Origin: Xanthobacter autotrophicus
GTDB taxonomy: Bacteria > Pseudomonadota > Alphaproteobacteria > Rhizobiales > Xanthobacteraceae
DNA: 64,000 bases
NCBI RefSeq assembly: GCF_030015065.1
Contig: NZ_JAIVFN010000009.1
Location: forward strand, 1 to 64,000
Direction: 5' to 3'
How positions within the stretch are numbered: position 1 is the stretch's first letter; each line of letters begins with the position of its first letter. Positions 53,213 to 62,651 of this stretch are shown here, piece by piece. Both the position numbers and the translations under genes were made by a program. Under the pieces are notes generated by a model that had not been told where the DNA came from, ran no database searches, and saw nothing but the letters and a program-made list of their open reading frames with translations.

Positions 53213-55485
53213 TGCTTCTCGTGCTCCAGGCCACCCAAGGCGGCAAGACGCGCCTCGAGCTCGGCGATGCGCACGTCCTTGGGGTGGGTCATGTAGTTGG
53301 GGCGCGGCGTGGCGGCGTCCCGCATCTTCTCGGGGCTGCCCATGTAGAGCCTGGACACGTCATCGCCCCAGGCGCCGAAATACTGGAGATACGACGGCGG
53401 GTTGGGGCGGCTCCAGTCCTTCACGAACTCGGAATAGGGACGCGAGCGGGCGATCCGGGCCTTGCGTTCCGCCGCGCGGGCGGCCTCGGTCGCCTCCTCG
53501 TTGACGGCGAGGGTCTCGGGATCGAACACCACCTTGTAGAGCCGTGCCGCCACCTCCGGCGAGATCAGCCCTTCCTCGATGTCCTTGATGACGCCGCGGG
53601 GATCGCGCTCCAGCAGGTCGCCATAGCCCGCTCCCGCGCCCTGCGAGATCATGAACAGCTCGCCGCGCTTCGAGATCTCGAAGCCCATGCCCATATGATG
53701 GGTGGTGTAGCTCGCGCCCTCGAAGGGCTGCTCGTTCATGATCTCCTCGATGGAGTGCTTGAACTTCTCCGGCGTATTCATGAGCACGTCATAGACATCC
53801 ACGCCCTTGACCTTGGAGAGCGGATAGGCCCCGCAGGCATAGCCGCCGAACAGGCCCTGGAGCGGCGGGATCTTCGCCCCCTGGCAGACGGTCATGAAGC
53901 CCCACTGCTCGCTGTCCTTGGTGGCCACCATCATGGTGTAGCCCTGGCCGCCCCGATACTTGCCGGGGGCGATGGCATCCCGCGTCATCTTCTTGGAGAC
54001 GAGCTGGAGGAAAGGCACCTCCTCCTCGTTCAGCTCCTGCTCGCCGATATCCGCCATGGTGGCGAAGATGGGGGCGAGGGCGTGCTCGCCATCGCGGTCC
54101 GCAGTTGCACCCGCGCCCATGCCGTTGAGGTCGGCGCAGAGGTTGCCCAGCGTCTCGCCGTGCTGGGACACGCCGCCCCAGATGAAGGTGTTGATCATAT
54201 TGAAGGTCGGCGCGTGGACCTTGGTGTATTTCTCCGGGCAGGAATAGAGGAACTTCGCAACCGCGTGCTGGCCCGCCGTGAATCCCGTGAAGATGGACAT
54301 CAGGCTCTGGGAATTGGGCGCGTCGTAGGAGCAGTTGACGATGGAATGGGGGTCGGTGATCACCTCGATGGGGGCGAAGGCCGCCTGGCCGCGCGGCAGA
54401 TCCGGCCACACATAGCACAGGAACACCTGCGCCAGCATGCCCTTGAGGCCCGCCACGATGGTGTTGGTGGCGCGGTTGGTGAATTCGGGCGCGGAGCCGC
54501 GGAAATCGAAGATCAGCCGGTCGCCGGTCTTGGTGAGCTTGCAGTTGATCTTCACCACACAGTTCTCACGCAGGGTCGAGTCCTGGATGATGTAGGTGCG
54601 CACCGTCATGTCCGGCCACTCGGAGATGCGACGCTTCACCTCGGCGCGCACGTTCTCCATGGTGAGGCGGAGCGTGGAGATGAGAGCCTCCGGGCCGTCG
54701 GTGTTCAGCGTCTCCTCGATGCGCTGCTTGATGCGCAGGCAGGCGAACAACTTCACCTTCATGTCTTCATACTGCAGCTTGGGTTCGCGCACCGAATTCT
54801 GCAGGAAGGTGAGGATATCGCGCTTGATCTGGTAGTTTTCCACCACGCGGAATGGCGACATCTTCAGCCCCTCGTCGGAGGGGCTCTCCGCCATGGAGGG
54901 CATGCCGCCCGGCTCGATGGCGCCGTTCTCGCCCTCGTGGACGGTGGAGGCGACCCAGCACACGAGCTTGCCCTTGTGGAAGATGGGCAGGATCATCGAC
55001 TGGTCGGTGTTGTGAACGTTGCCGTAGCGCGAGTCGTTGTGGATGAAGCCGTCGCCCTCGCGCACCCCCACGGTGGGGTCGTTGATCCAGTTCTTGATGA
55101 TGAACTTGATGGGATGGTGCACCAGCGCCGAGAAGATCAGCACGCCGCCGGCGGAGGCGATGGCAAGGTCGCCGGACGCGGAATAGACGCCGGTGATCAC
55201 GTCGCCCCATTTGGCGCCGGGGGCGGCGCCCATCTGCTCCACCATCTCGTAGCCTTCGTCGCAGCCGGACTGGATGCGATCGCGGATCTTGGCGATGATG
55301 TGGGCGTCGGACACCTTGCCGATGGCCTCGTCCTCGTCCGCCGTGCGCGGCATGAGATCGTGGTTCTGCATGATCTCGGGGTCGGGGCCGAGAAACAGCG
55401 TGGTGTCGTTCAGGAACTTCTTGATGAGGTCGATTTCCTCGGCGCTGGGCAGCTTGCCGCGACCGCTGATGCTCATGTCGTTCAT
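53209..55485 (-). CDS. Ketone carboxylase large subunit, HyuB/AcxB family
   Basis: A 758-residue member of the hydantoinase B/oxoprolinase family, homologous to the AcxB subunit of acetone carboxylase. Visible are PEIMQNHDLMPRTADEDEA near the start, GDLAIASAGGVLIFSALVHH, LPIFHKGKLVCWVASTVHEG, FDFRGSAPEFTNRATN and TKDSEQWGFMTVCQGAKIPP. In acetone carboxylase this subunit holds the Mn site where CO2 is transferred to the enol. Its stop overlaps the next gene's start. It follows the second HyuA-like gene by 90 bp with a strong ribosome site. Confidence 0.9.
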   Translation of the reverse strand: MNDMSISGRGKLPSAEEIDLIKKFLNDTTLFLGPDPEIMQNHDLMPRTADEDEAIGKVSDAHIIAKIRDRIQSGCDEGYEMVEQMGAAPGAKWGDVITGVYSASGDLAIASAGGVLIFSALVHHPIKFIIKNWINDPTVGVREGDGFIHNDSRYGNVHNTDQSMILPIFHKGKLVCWVASTVHEGENGAIEPGGMPSMAESPSDEGLKMSPFRVVENYQIKRDILTFLQNSVREPKLQYEDMKVKLFACLRIKQRIEETLNTDGPEALISTLRLTMENVRAEVKRRISEWPDMTVRTYIIQDSTLRENCVVKINCKLTKTGDRLIFDFRGSAPEFTNRATNTIVAGLKGMLAQVFLCYVWPDLPRGQAAFAPIEVITDPHSIVNCSYDAPNSQSLMSIFTGFTAGQHAVAKFLYSCPEKYTKVHAPTFNMINTFIWGGVSQHGETLGNLCADLNGMGAGATADRDGEHALAPIFATMADIGEQELNEEEVPFLQLVSKKMTRDAIAPGKYRGGQGYTMMVATKDSEQWGFMTVCQGAKIPPLQGLFGGYACGAYPLSKVKGVDVYDVLMNTPEKFKHSIEEIMNEQPFEGASYTTHHMGMGFEISKRGELFMISQGAGAGYGDLLERDPRGVIKDIEEGLISPEVAARLYKVVFDPETLAVNEEATEAARAAERKARIARSRPYSEFVKDWSRPNPPSYLQYFGAWGDDVSRLYMGSPEKMRDAATPRPNYMTHPKDVRIAELEARLAALGGLEHEKQ

Positions 55486-55575
55486 GGGGTTTCCTCCCGG
55501 AGAATTCTCGACTGTCTGGGTCCGCACGACGGCGGCGCGCCCCTCCCCGGCACGGGAGACGGGCGCGCCCCGTCC

Positions 55576-57732
55576 TCAGTGGGTCCGGCCCGGCGTCTTG
55601 GCGCGCAGGAACCAGGACGCGCCCTGCTTCGCCGCGACGAAGGTCCAGCCCGGATTGACCAGGAAGGTGGTGACCTCCGAGGCGACGATGGCCGGCCCCT
55701 CGATCTGCACGCCCGGCGCGATGGCGGCCCGGCTCCACACCGGGGTTTCCAGCGGCCCGTCCTGGCCCACGAAGTGGCAGATGCGGGTGGAGGCGGGCGG
55801 CGGCGGCGCCTTGCGCTCCTGCTCGGGCACCGGCTTGATGTCCTCGAACTGCACCGTCTCGTGATGCACGTAGGCGGCGACCCGGATGGTGTTGATGCGG
55901 ATGCCCGCCTCCGGCGCCTGCGAGCCCTCGCCGAAGCGCTTGCCGTAGTCCGCCGAGAACTGGGCGATGATGGCGAGCACGTCCGCCGGGCCGTGCACAT
56001 CGTGCTTCTCGATCACCGCCGTGGTCTGCACCAGCTGGTTGCCGTAGCGCATGTCCAGCTCGAGGTTGTGGCGGATGTCTTCCAGCGGAACGCCCTGGCG
56101 CAGCAGGTCCTGGGTGCCGCGCTGCTTCAGGTCTTCCACGATGGCGTTGAAGCGGTCGTAGTCGTCGAAGATGTGGCGTGTATTGCTGTCGTACAGCACC
56201 ATGTAGAGCGACTGCTCGTGGATGTGGAGCTGGTGCATGTTGCCCGCGCCCACCGCCGAGAAGACGGAGGAGAGCGGCGGGGCGAGGATGCGGTCGATGT
56301 TGAGGTTCTGGGCGATGCCGCAGCAATGCAGCGGACCGTTGCCGCCATAGGCGAGCATGGTGAAGTCCTTGGGGTCGTAGCCGCGGGCCCTGAGCTCGGT
56401 GAACAGGCCGTTGGCCATGTTGTCGTCCACCTTCTCGCGGATCAGCAGCGCCGCCTCGATCACCGAGCAGTCCAGCTCGTCGCACAGGGCGTCCTCGATG
56501 GCCGCCTTCGCCCGGCGCGGATTGAGCGGGATGGAGCCGCCCGCATAGTTGGCCGGATCGAGATAGCCGAGCAGCAGGTCGGCATCGGTCACGGTGGGCT
56601 TCATGCCGCCGCGGTCGTAGCAGGCCGGGCCGGGATCGGAGCCGGCGCTTTCCGGGCCGCACTTCACGGTCTTGTACATGCGGTCGTACGCCGCGATGGA
56701 GCCGCCGCCGGCGCCGAGCGTCACCAGATGCACCATGGGCACCGAGACCAGCCAGCGGTCGATCACCGGATTGAAGTCGTAATGCTTCACGCCGCCATCC
56801 ACCACGATGCCGATGTCGTAGCTGGTGCCGCCCATGTCGGTGGCCACCACGTTGCCGAGGCCGGTGAGCATGGCGAGGTGCTCGGAGGCGCCGATGCCGG
56901 AGACCGGGCCGGAATGGATGGTCTGCAGCGCGTCGGTGGAATTGAGCTGCGCCATGCCGCCGGAATTGTGGATCACCAGCATGGGCTTGTCGTAGCGGTG
57001 GGCGCGCAGGTTCTGCTCCAGCGCCGACAAAGCGTGGTACATGGTGGAGTGCAGGTAGCCGTCCACGATGGCCGAGGTGGCGCGCACATATTCGCCTTTG
57101 CGCCCCGCCACCTGGTGGGACAGGATGACCGGGATCGCCCCCAGGAGGTGGGAGGGATATTCCTCCAGCAGGATCTCCTCGATGCGCTGCTCGTGGGCCG
57201 GGCTCACCACCGAATTGACCAGAGCGACGACGATGATCTGCGCGCCGCGGTCCACCAGCTCGCGGATCTGGGTGCGCACGTCCTCCTCGTCCAGCGGCAT
57301 GACGAGCTTGCCCTGGAAGTCCACGCGCTCGCGGATGCCGCGGATCATGTGGGCTTCCACCAGCGGGTCGGGGCGCCTGGCGTTGGGCATGTCCTGCTGG
57401 CCGAGATTGTCCAGCCCCTCGCCATAGCCGCGGGCGCGGCTGAGCGGCACGGTCGCCTCATAGCCGGCGGTCACCAGCATGCCAATCTTCGGCCCCTTGT
57501 GCTCGATGAGCGCATTGGTGCCAAGGGTGGTGGCATAGCGCACGGAATCCACCGTGCCGAGGATCTCCTCCAGCTCCAGGCCGAGCACGGTGCAGGCCTT
57601 GCCGAGGGCCTCGTTGAAGCCCATGGCGAGGTTGTGGTGGGTGGTGAGGGCCTTGGCCTCGATATATTGCTTGTCCCAGACCACGAAGCAGTCGGTGAAG
57701 GTGCCACCGATATCGACGGAAACGCGTTTCAT
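55576..57732 (-). CDS. Ketone carboxylase ATPase subunit, HyuA/AcxA family
   Basis: A 718-residue hydantoinase A/oxoprolinase family subunit with an ASKHA ATPase fold. It begins VSVDIGGTFTDCFVVWD and has RYATTLGTNALIEHKG, VVATDMGGTSYDIGIVVDGG and LAYGGNGPLHCCGIA. The length matches AcxA. It activates ketone and bicarbonate as phosphorylated intermediates using ATP. A GGGAGG ribosome site precedes ATG 57732. Confidence 0.92.
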   Translation of the reverse strand: MKRVSVDIGGTFTDCFVVWDKQYIEAKALTTHHNLAMGFNEALGKACTVLGLELEEILGTVDSVRYATTLGTNALIEHKGPKIGMLVTAGYEATVPLSRARGYGEGLDNLGQQDMPNARRPDPLVEAHMIRGIRERVDFQGKLVMPLDEEDVRTQIRELVDRGAQIIVVALVNSVVSPAHEQRIEEILLEEYPSHLLGAIPVILSHQVAGRKGEYVRATSAIVDGYLHSTMYHALSALEQNLRAHRYDKPMLVIHNSGGMAQLNSTDALQTIHSGPVSGIGASEHLAMLTGLGNVVATDMGGTSYDIGIVVDGGVKHYDFNPVIDRWLVSVPMVHLVTLGAGGGSIAAYDRMYKTVKCGPESAGSDPGPACYDRGGMKPTVTDADLLLGYLDPANYAGGSIPLNPRRAKAAIEDALCDELDCSVIEAALLIREKVDDNMANGLFTELRARGYDPKDFTMLAYGGNGPLHCCGIAQNLNIDRILAPPLSSVFSAVGAGNMHQLHIHEQSLYMVLYDSNTRHIFDDYDRFNAIVEDLKQRGTQDLLRQGVPLEDIRHNLELDMRYGNQLVQTTAVIEKHDVHGPADVLAIIAQFSADYGKRFGEGSQAPEAGIRINTIRVAAYVHHETVQFEDIKPVPEQERKAPPPPASTRICHFVGQDGPLETPVWSRAAIAPGVQIEGPAIVASEVTTFLVNPGWTFVAAKQGASWFLRAKTPGRTH

Positions 57733-57820
57733 GGGTCCTCCCGGAAAATGATGCGGCGCGCTTCGAGGCAGCGCCGAAGTTTCTGGCCTCCCCCGGCGGG
57801 GAGAGCCTCTCGCCTTTCCC

Positions 57821-58219
57821 TCAGTGCCCGTGGCCCTCGTCGCGGGCCACCGCCGGGCCGGCATAGGGCTCGGCCGCCTCGCCGCGCGCGGCCCACTGGG
57901 CCTTCAGGGCCGGCAGGTCCACTTCCATGTCGTAGAGCGGGGGATGGCCCGGCACCGCATATTCCGTCTCCACCTGGGTGCCGCAGCTGGGGCAGCAATA
58001 TTCCAGGATGCGCACCCACTCCGGGTCCGGGCTGAAGGTGAAGCGGTACTTGTCCGGATCAATGATCGGCGGATGGATCTCGCGCGGATCGCGATCGTGG
58101 ACGAGCAGGCCTTCCTTGTAGCTCTGGGTCGCCGCGCCGATCTCGTGATCACACACGCGGCATTCCCACTTCTCGCTCTTCAGGTCGATGCGGAGATATT
58201 CAGTCATGGCGACTTTCAT
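57821..58219 (-). CDS. Ketone carboxylase small zinc subunit (AcxC/ApcB-like)
   Basis: A 132-residue protein with two CxxC pairs (C20/C23 in WECRVCDHE; C76/C79 in EYCCPSCGTQVE), a zinc ribbon as in the gamma subunit of acetone carboxylase and the small subunit of acetophenone carboxylase. It starts 5 bp after the first HyuA-like gene. At 132 residues it is shorter than AcxC of Xanthobacter (about 168), closer to the acetophenone type. GGGAGGA precedes ATG 58219. Confidence 0.8.
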   Translation of the reverse strand: MKVAMTEYLRIDLKSEKWECRVCDHEIGAATQSYKEGLLVHDRDPREIHPPIIDPDKYRFTFSPDPEWVRILEYCCPSCGTQVETEYAVPGHPPLYDMEVDLPALKAQWAARGEAAEPYAGPAVARDEGHGH

Positions 58220-58224
58220 GTTGT

Positions 58225-60156
58225 TCAATCCTCCCGGCTCAGCAGGATGTCGCCTGCATTGCTGATGACGAACTGCCAGCCCTGGGGCACCCGGCAGGTG
58301 AAGTAGTCTTCCTCGAGAATGGCGGGGCCGCTCGCGAACGCGCCTTCGGCGAGGTCGGCGAGGCGGTAGACCGGCACGTCGATCCGGCCGCGGTCGCGGA
58401 TCAGCACGTTGCGCCGGGCATGGGGGGTGGCGGAGCTCTTCGGCGCGAAGGCTGCGGCCTTTTCCGCACCCTCCCTGAGGCTTCTGACCGCCTTCAGCTC
58501 CAGCTCGACCGACCTGGCGCCCTTGAAGGCGGGCGGCAGTTCGGGCTGGTCGCCGAGCATGACGGTCTCGGTCCTGCCGTCGCCGAAATCGGCCACGAGC
58601 CGGGCTTCCAGCGTGTAGGTGCCTTCCGTGCAGCCCTCGGCGAACATGTCGCGCGCCGCCTTCACCTTCAGGGCGTCGAGGGTGGCGCCGACGGCCGCGG
58701 CATCGTCCAGCGTCACCGCATAGCGCTGGGAGATGTCGCAGGAGCCGATGCCGTAGGCGGAGAACACCGCCGCCATCTGCGGGATCGCCACGCGGCGGAT
58801 GCCCGCCTTCTCCGCCACGCCGCACGCATTCAGCGGGCCGGCGCCGCCGAAGGCGAGCATCACCGTCTCGTCGGAGATCTTCGTGAAGCGGTGCAGCTCC
58901 GCCGCGATCTTCTCCTCATAGGCGAATTCCATCCGCAGCAGCGCATCGTCGAGGCCCACGCCGAGGGGCGTGGCCACATTGGCGGTCACCGCAGCGGCGG
59001 CCCGGTCGGCGTCGAGCCCCATGCCGCCGCCGAAATAGGAGGTGGGATCGAACAGGCCGCAAAGCAGGCTCGCATCGGTGATGGTCGCCTCGCGCCCGCC
59101 GCGCCCGAAGCAGGCCGGACCCGGCACCGCGCCGACGCTCTCCGGCCCGATGACGACGCGCCCGTCCACCACCTTGAAGATGGAGCTGCCGCCCGCGCCG
59201 GCGCTCAGGACCTCGCACAGGGGGAAGGACACCGAGATGCCCTCCACATGGCCGCGGCGCACCTCGGCCACCGTGCCGTTGCTATACTGGCCGATGTCGG
59301 TGGTGGTGCCGCCCACGTCGATGGAGACGGTGTCGGTGAAGCCGTAGCGCCGCGAGAACGTCTTGACCCCCTCCATGCCGCCGCGCGGCCCCGAGGAATA
59401 GGTCTTGATGGCGATGGTCTTGGCCACGCGGGAGGCGTCGCCGTCATTGCGGAAGATCAGCAGCGGATTCTTGGTGCGGTAGGCGCGCAGCCGGTTCTCC
59501 GCATTGTAGAGGAACGCCTCCATGGACGGGTGGAGGAAGGAATTGATGAGGGCGGTCCAGGTGCGCCGCTCGCCGTCCACGTCGCTGGTGATGTCGGAGC
59601 CGTAGAGGATCGGCACCGCGCCCAGCAGATGGCGCGGATACTTGCGCAGCGCGATGAGGCGGAAGCGGTCCTCGACGGCGCGGAAGTCGGCGCCGTCGAA
59701 GCTCACCACCAGGCGGTTGGCGCCCATGGCGGTCAGCCGGTTGATGGCCTTCACCACCTCTACGTCCGCCGCCTCGCCGGTGACGGTCGCGGCATCGAGG
59801 AAGACGATGCGATCGCCCACCAGCGCCTCGAACACGTCGGCGTCGTGGGCGGCAAGGCGGCTCGGCAGATCGTGGGCGGCGCCGTCGAGGATGAGGCCGA
59901 GGCGCGGGCCCTTGCGCTCGCAGATGGCGTTCGTGCCCTGCGTGGTGGAATAGCGGATAAGGTCCACCTCCTCCAGCAGGCGCTTCACGTCCGGCGCGCC
60001 GTAGAGCACGCCGGAGGCCTTGGTCAGGCCCTCGAAGAAGCATTTGCTCAAGTCGTAGGGAGTGGTCAGGACCTTGGTCTTTTTGACCGTGTCGTCCGCC
60101 ATGATGCAAATGTCGGTCAGCGTACCGCCATTATCAATATTGATCTGCAAGCCCAT
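58225..60156 (-). CDS. Ketone carboxylase ATPase-like subunit, HyuA family (first gene)
   Basis: A 643-residue HyuA-like protein, first gene of the operon. It starts MGLQINIDNGGTLTDICIMA, with Asn where the usual motif has DxGGTxTD. It also has RYSTTQGTNAICERKG, SIDVGGTTTDIGQYSNG and FGGAGPLNACGVAEKAG. The presence of two HyuA-type genes (this and 55576) separates the cluster from acxABC and likens it to acetophenone carboxylase, whose core has two such subunits. Its promoter is sigma-54 type. Confidence 0.88.
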   Translation of the reverse strand: MGLQINIDNGGTLTDICIMADDTVKKTKVLTTPYDLSKCFFEGLTKASGVLYGAPDVKRLLEEVDLIRYSTTQGTNAICERKGPRLGLILDGAAHDLPSRLAAHDADVFEALVGDRIVFLDAATVTGEAADVEVVKAINRLTAMGANRLVVSFDGADFRAVEDRFRLIALRKYPRHLLGAVPILYGSDITSDVDGERRTWTALINSFLHPSMEAFLYNAENRLRAYRTKNPLLIFRNDGDASRVAKTIAIKTYSSGPRGGMEGVKTFSRRYGFTDTVSIDVGGTTTDIGQYSNGTVAEVRRGHVEGISVSFPLCEVLSAGAGGSSIFKVVDGRVVIGPESVGAVPGPACFGRGGREATITDASLLCGLFDPTSYFGGGMGLDADRAAAAVTANVATPLGVGLDDALLRMEFAYEEKIAAELHRFTKISDETVMLAFGGAGPLNACGVAEKAGIRRVAIPQMAAVFSAYGIGSCDISQRYAVTLDDAAAVGATLDALKVKAARDMFAEGCTEGTYTLEARLVADFGDGRTETVMLGDQPELPPAFKGARSVELELKAVRSLREGAEKAAAFAPKSSATPHARRNVLIRDRGRIDVPVYRLADLAEGAFASGPAILEEDYFTCRVPQGWQFVISNAGDILLSRED

Positions 60157-60297
60157 ATGACCAGCGTCCTCCCTGTTCTTTCGCGGACCACGACCGGCGT
60201 GTGCGATTTGTGCGAACGGATGCCCGAAGGCATGTGCCGTCTGCCGGATCGCGCGCCGGAACCCCTGGCGCGTTACGACCCTGCGCCGACCAGGATT

Positions 60298-60313
60298 GGC
60301 AAGGGGCGTGCCA
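60298..60313 (-). promoter_or_regulatory. Sigma-54 promoter of the carboxylase operon
   Basis: On the minus strand TGGCACGCCCCTTGCC: -24 element TGGCAC (60313-60308), 5-bp spacer, -12 element TTGCC (60302-60298), fitting TGGCAC-N5-TTGCW with one mismatch. It lies about 140 bp upstream of the first operon gene and 270 bp downstream of the activator stop. Activator sites are expected between 60314 and 60470, but I could not pick a clear dyad. Confidence 0.8.
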
Positions 60314-60476
60314 GTCCGGAAGGAAGCCCGCAGATCATCTCTTTTCGTTGGAGCGCCTTATATTTCAGGCCGCAGAGCGTTTCTGGAATCCGGCTCCGCG
60401 ACTTCTTTGCGAATACCCGTTCGAAAATCGGTCTTTATTGTGCGACGCAACCGAGCCCGCCGTCCGGCGGCGGCAC

Positions 60477-60508
60477 AAAAAAACGCCGCCGATCTTCATC
60501 GGCGGCGT
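60477..60508 (-). terminator. Terminator of the sigma-54 activator gene
   Basis: A perfect 11-bp stem (ACGCCGCCGAT / ATCGGCGGCGT, loop CTTC) followed on the minus strand by a run of seven T. It separates the activator from the operon. Confidence 0.9.
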
Positions 60509-60581
60509 GGAGGGAGGTCTTTCGGGAGACGAAAGCACGTGAGGCAAGGCAAGCGGCGTGCCGCTTGCCTTCAGTGTCCGC

Positions 60582-62651
60582 CTACATCTGGATCTTGCGC
60601 GCCTCCTCGACGACGCCTTCAAGGCCGAACCGCCGGAGCTTGGCGTAGACCGTGCTCTTGGCGAGGCCGAGGTCCCGCGCCACCGCGGTCACGTTGCCCT
60701 TGTGCCCCTGCATCGCCCGCAGCAGCGCAACCCGCTCCGCGCTTTCCATGCCGGTGAGCCCCCGCGCCGGGCCGCTGCCCATGGCCTCCATGCCGGACAG
60801 GCCCCACGCCGCCGGGAACGGCTCCGGCGCGGCGGCGGATGCGGCCAAAGGATCGGCCCCCGCCCAGATCTCTGCGGGTACGTCGGCCTCGGTGAGCTCG
60901 GGGCCCTCCGCGATCAGCAGCATGCTCTCGATCACGTTGCGCAATTCGCGGATGTTGCCCGGCCAGGCATAGCCCATGAACAGGTCCACCACGCGCGGCG
61001 ACAGCCGCCGGGGCTCGATGCCCTGCCGCCGCGCGAGGTCCTGCATCAGATGCGCGGCGAGCTGGGGAATGTCGGATGCCCGCTCCCGCAGCGCCGGAAT
61101 GGTGATGCTCGTCACCGCCACCCGGTAGAACAGGTCCATGCGGAAGCGCCCGGCCTGGATCTCCTGCCGCAGGTCGCGGTTGGTGGCGGAGATGAGGCGG
61201 AAATTCACCTTGCGGGGCCTGGTCTCGCCGATGCGGTAGACCTCGCCGGATTCCAGGACGCGCAGGAAATGGGGCTGCAGGTCCTTCGGCATCTCCCCGA
61301 TCTCGTCGAGGAAGAGGGTGCCGCCGTCCGCCGCCTCGATCTTCCCGATCATGCCGCCGCGCCGCGCGCCGGTGAACGCGCCTTCCGCATAGCCGAACAG
61401 CTCGCTCGACAAGAGCTCGCGGGAGAAGCCGCCGCAATTGAGGGCCACGAAGGGGCCATCCCGCCCCGCGCTCTCCGCGTGCAGGCACTGGGCGAACACG
61501 TCCTTGCCCACGCCGGTCTCGCCGAGCAGCAAGGCCGGCGCCCGGCTCTTCGCCAGCTGCTGCGCGCGGGCGATGGCCTGGCGCAGCAGCGGAGCCTCCC
61601 CGATGAGCCGGGCGAAGCCGCCCTTGGGCCGCGCATCGCCGCTCGCATCCTGCGCGCCGGCGCGCGGCGCGGGCGTGCTGCCGCGGCCCGGAAGGACGAG
61701 AACCAGGCCGAGGCGTTCTCCCTCCACCACCACCGGCTCCAGCCACTCGCGCCGCACCCAGGACGGCAGGTGCTCCGGCAACTCGCGGCTCTTCTTCCAG
61801 TCGAGCTTGAGCGAGGACAGGTCGGTGCCCGGCAGGTCGTTGCGCTGGCGCTGGAGATCCGCCAGCGCATCCGATGCCGCGCCGTTGGCCTTGACCGCCC
61901 GTCCCCGGCGGTCGAACACGATCACCCCGTCGCTGGTGGGGGCGGAGAGCCGGCTCATGCAGCGTTCCAGCAGGCGGAAGCGCACGTCCATCTCCAGCTG
62001 CGCCAGCCGGTTCTCGATCCGGCCCGCCGTCGCCACCACCAGAGCGAGGCTGTGCCGGTTATAGGTTTCGCTGAGCCCGGAGACATCGACGACGCCGAGG
62101 ATCGTGCCGTCGAACGGATCGCGGATCACGTTGGCCGAGCACGACCAGCGCTTGATGCCGGAGCAATAATGCTCCGCCGAGTGGATCTGAACCGGCTGGC
62201 CCACTTCCAGCGCGGTGCCGATGGCATTGGTGCCGCAGGCCATCTCGCTCCAGGTGGCGCCGGAGAGCAGGTGGATATTCTCCGCCGCGTCGCGCAGGCG
62301 GGAGTCACCCTCCAGGTTCAGGATGACGCCGGTCTCGTTGGTGAGCACCATCACCGTCCCGGTCTCGGACAGGAATTCCCGGGCCGACGCCATGACCGGC
62401 GCGCTCGCCTCGATCAGCTCGCCGCAATCGTCCCGCAGGGAATAAAGGGTATCCTCCCGCATGGGGGGCGGCGCCTGGTCGCGACGCGGATCGACGCTGC
62501 CGGAGAGGCACCGCCGCCAGGAATCGTCCACCAGCCGCCGCAACGCATCGGACCCGAAATCGCCGCCATTGAGGAAGCGCTCCCAGGACGTCATGACCGT
62601 GCGGTCATTCTCGGGGACCGAAAACTTCTGTCCCGGCCTCTTGAAAGGCAT
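60582..62651 (-). CDS. Sigma-54-dependent activator, AcoR/AcxR type
   Basis: A 689-residue enhancer-binding protein. The N-terminal GAF-type sensor (about residues 60-230, with LVDDSWRRCLSGS and SEMACGTNAIGTAL as in AcoR) is followed by a PAS-like middle. The AAA+ domain has Walker A GETGVGKD, the sigma-54 contact GAFTGA and Walker B GGTLFLDEIG. A C-terminal Fis helix-turn-helix reads GNVTAVARDLGLAKSTVYAKL. Relatives respond to acetoin or acetone. It is directly upstream of the carboxylase operon in the same direction, so it should switch that operon on in response to the ketone. Confidence 0.93.
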   Translation of the reverse strand: MPFKRPGQKFSVPENDRTVMTSWERFLNGGDFGSDALRRLVDDSWRRCLSGSVDPRRDQAPPPMREDTLYSLRDDCGELIEASAPVMASAREFLSETGTVMVLTNETGVILNLEGDSRLRDAAENIHLLSGATWSEMACGTNAIGTALEVGQPVQIHSAEHYCSGIKRWSCSANVIRDPFDGTILGVVDVSGLSETYNRHSLALVVATAGRIENRLAQLEMDVRFRLLERCMSRLSAPTSDGVIVFDRRGRAVKANGAASDALADLQRQRNDLPGTDLSSLKLDWKKSRELPEHLPSWVRREWLEPVVVEGERLGLVLVLPGRGSTPAPRAGAQDASGDARPKGGFARLIGEAPLLRQAIARAQQLAKSRAPALLLGETGVGKDVFAQCLHAESAGRDGPFVALNCGGFSRELLSSELFGYAEGAFTGARRGGMIGKIEAADGGTLFLDEIGEMPKDLQPHFLRVLESGEVYRIGETRPRKVNFRLISATNRDLRQEIQAGRFRMDLFYRVAVTSITIPALRERASDIPQLAAHLMQDLARRQGIEPRRLSPRVVDLFMGYAWPGNIRELRNVIESMLLIAEGPELTEADVPAEIWAGADPLAASAAAPEPFPAAWGLSGMEAMGSGPARGLTGMESAERVALLRAMQGHKGNVTAVARDLGLAKSTVYAKLRRFGLEGVVEEARKIQM

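Noticed and set aside
53212-58035. A 1607-codon open frame on the plus strand opposite the carboxylase genes
   Set aside because: It is the antisense shadow of three high-GC genes with conserved families on the other strand. The translation is His/Gly/Arg-rich with no domain, and no ribosome site fits.
58219-60156. Calling the operon a simple acetone carboxylase acxABC
   Set aside because: There are two HyuA-type genes plus an extra 283-residue gene, and the small subunit is shorter and placed second rather than last.
58420-60648. A 742-codon plus-strand open frame opposite the first carboxylase gene
   Set aside because: Antisense shadow that runs across the sigma-54 promoter and terminator; no domain.
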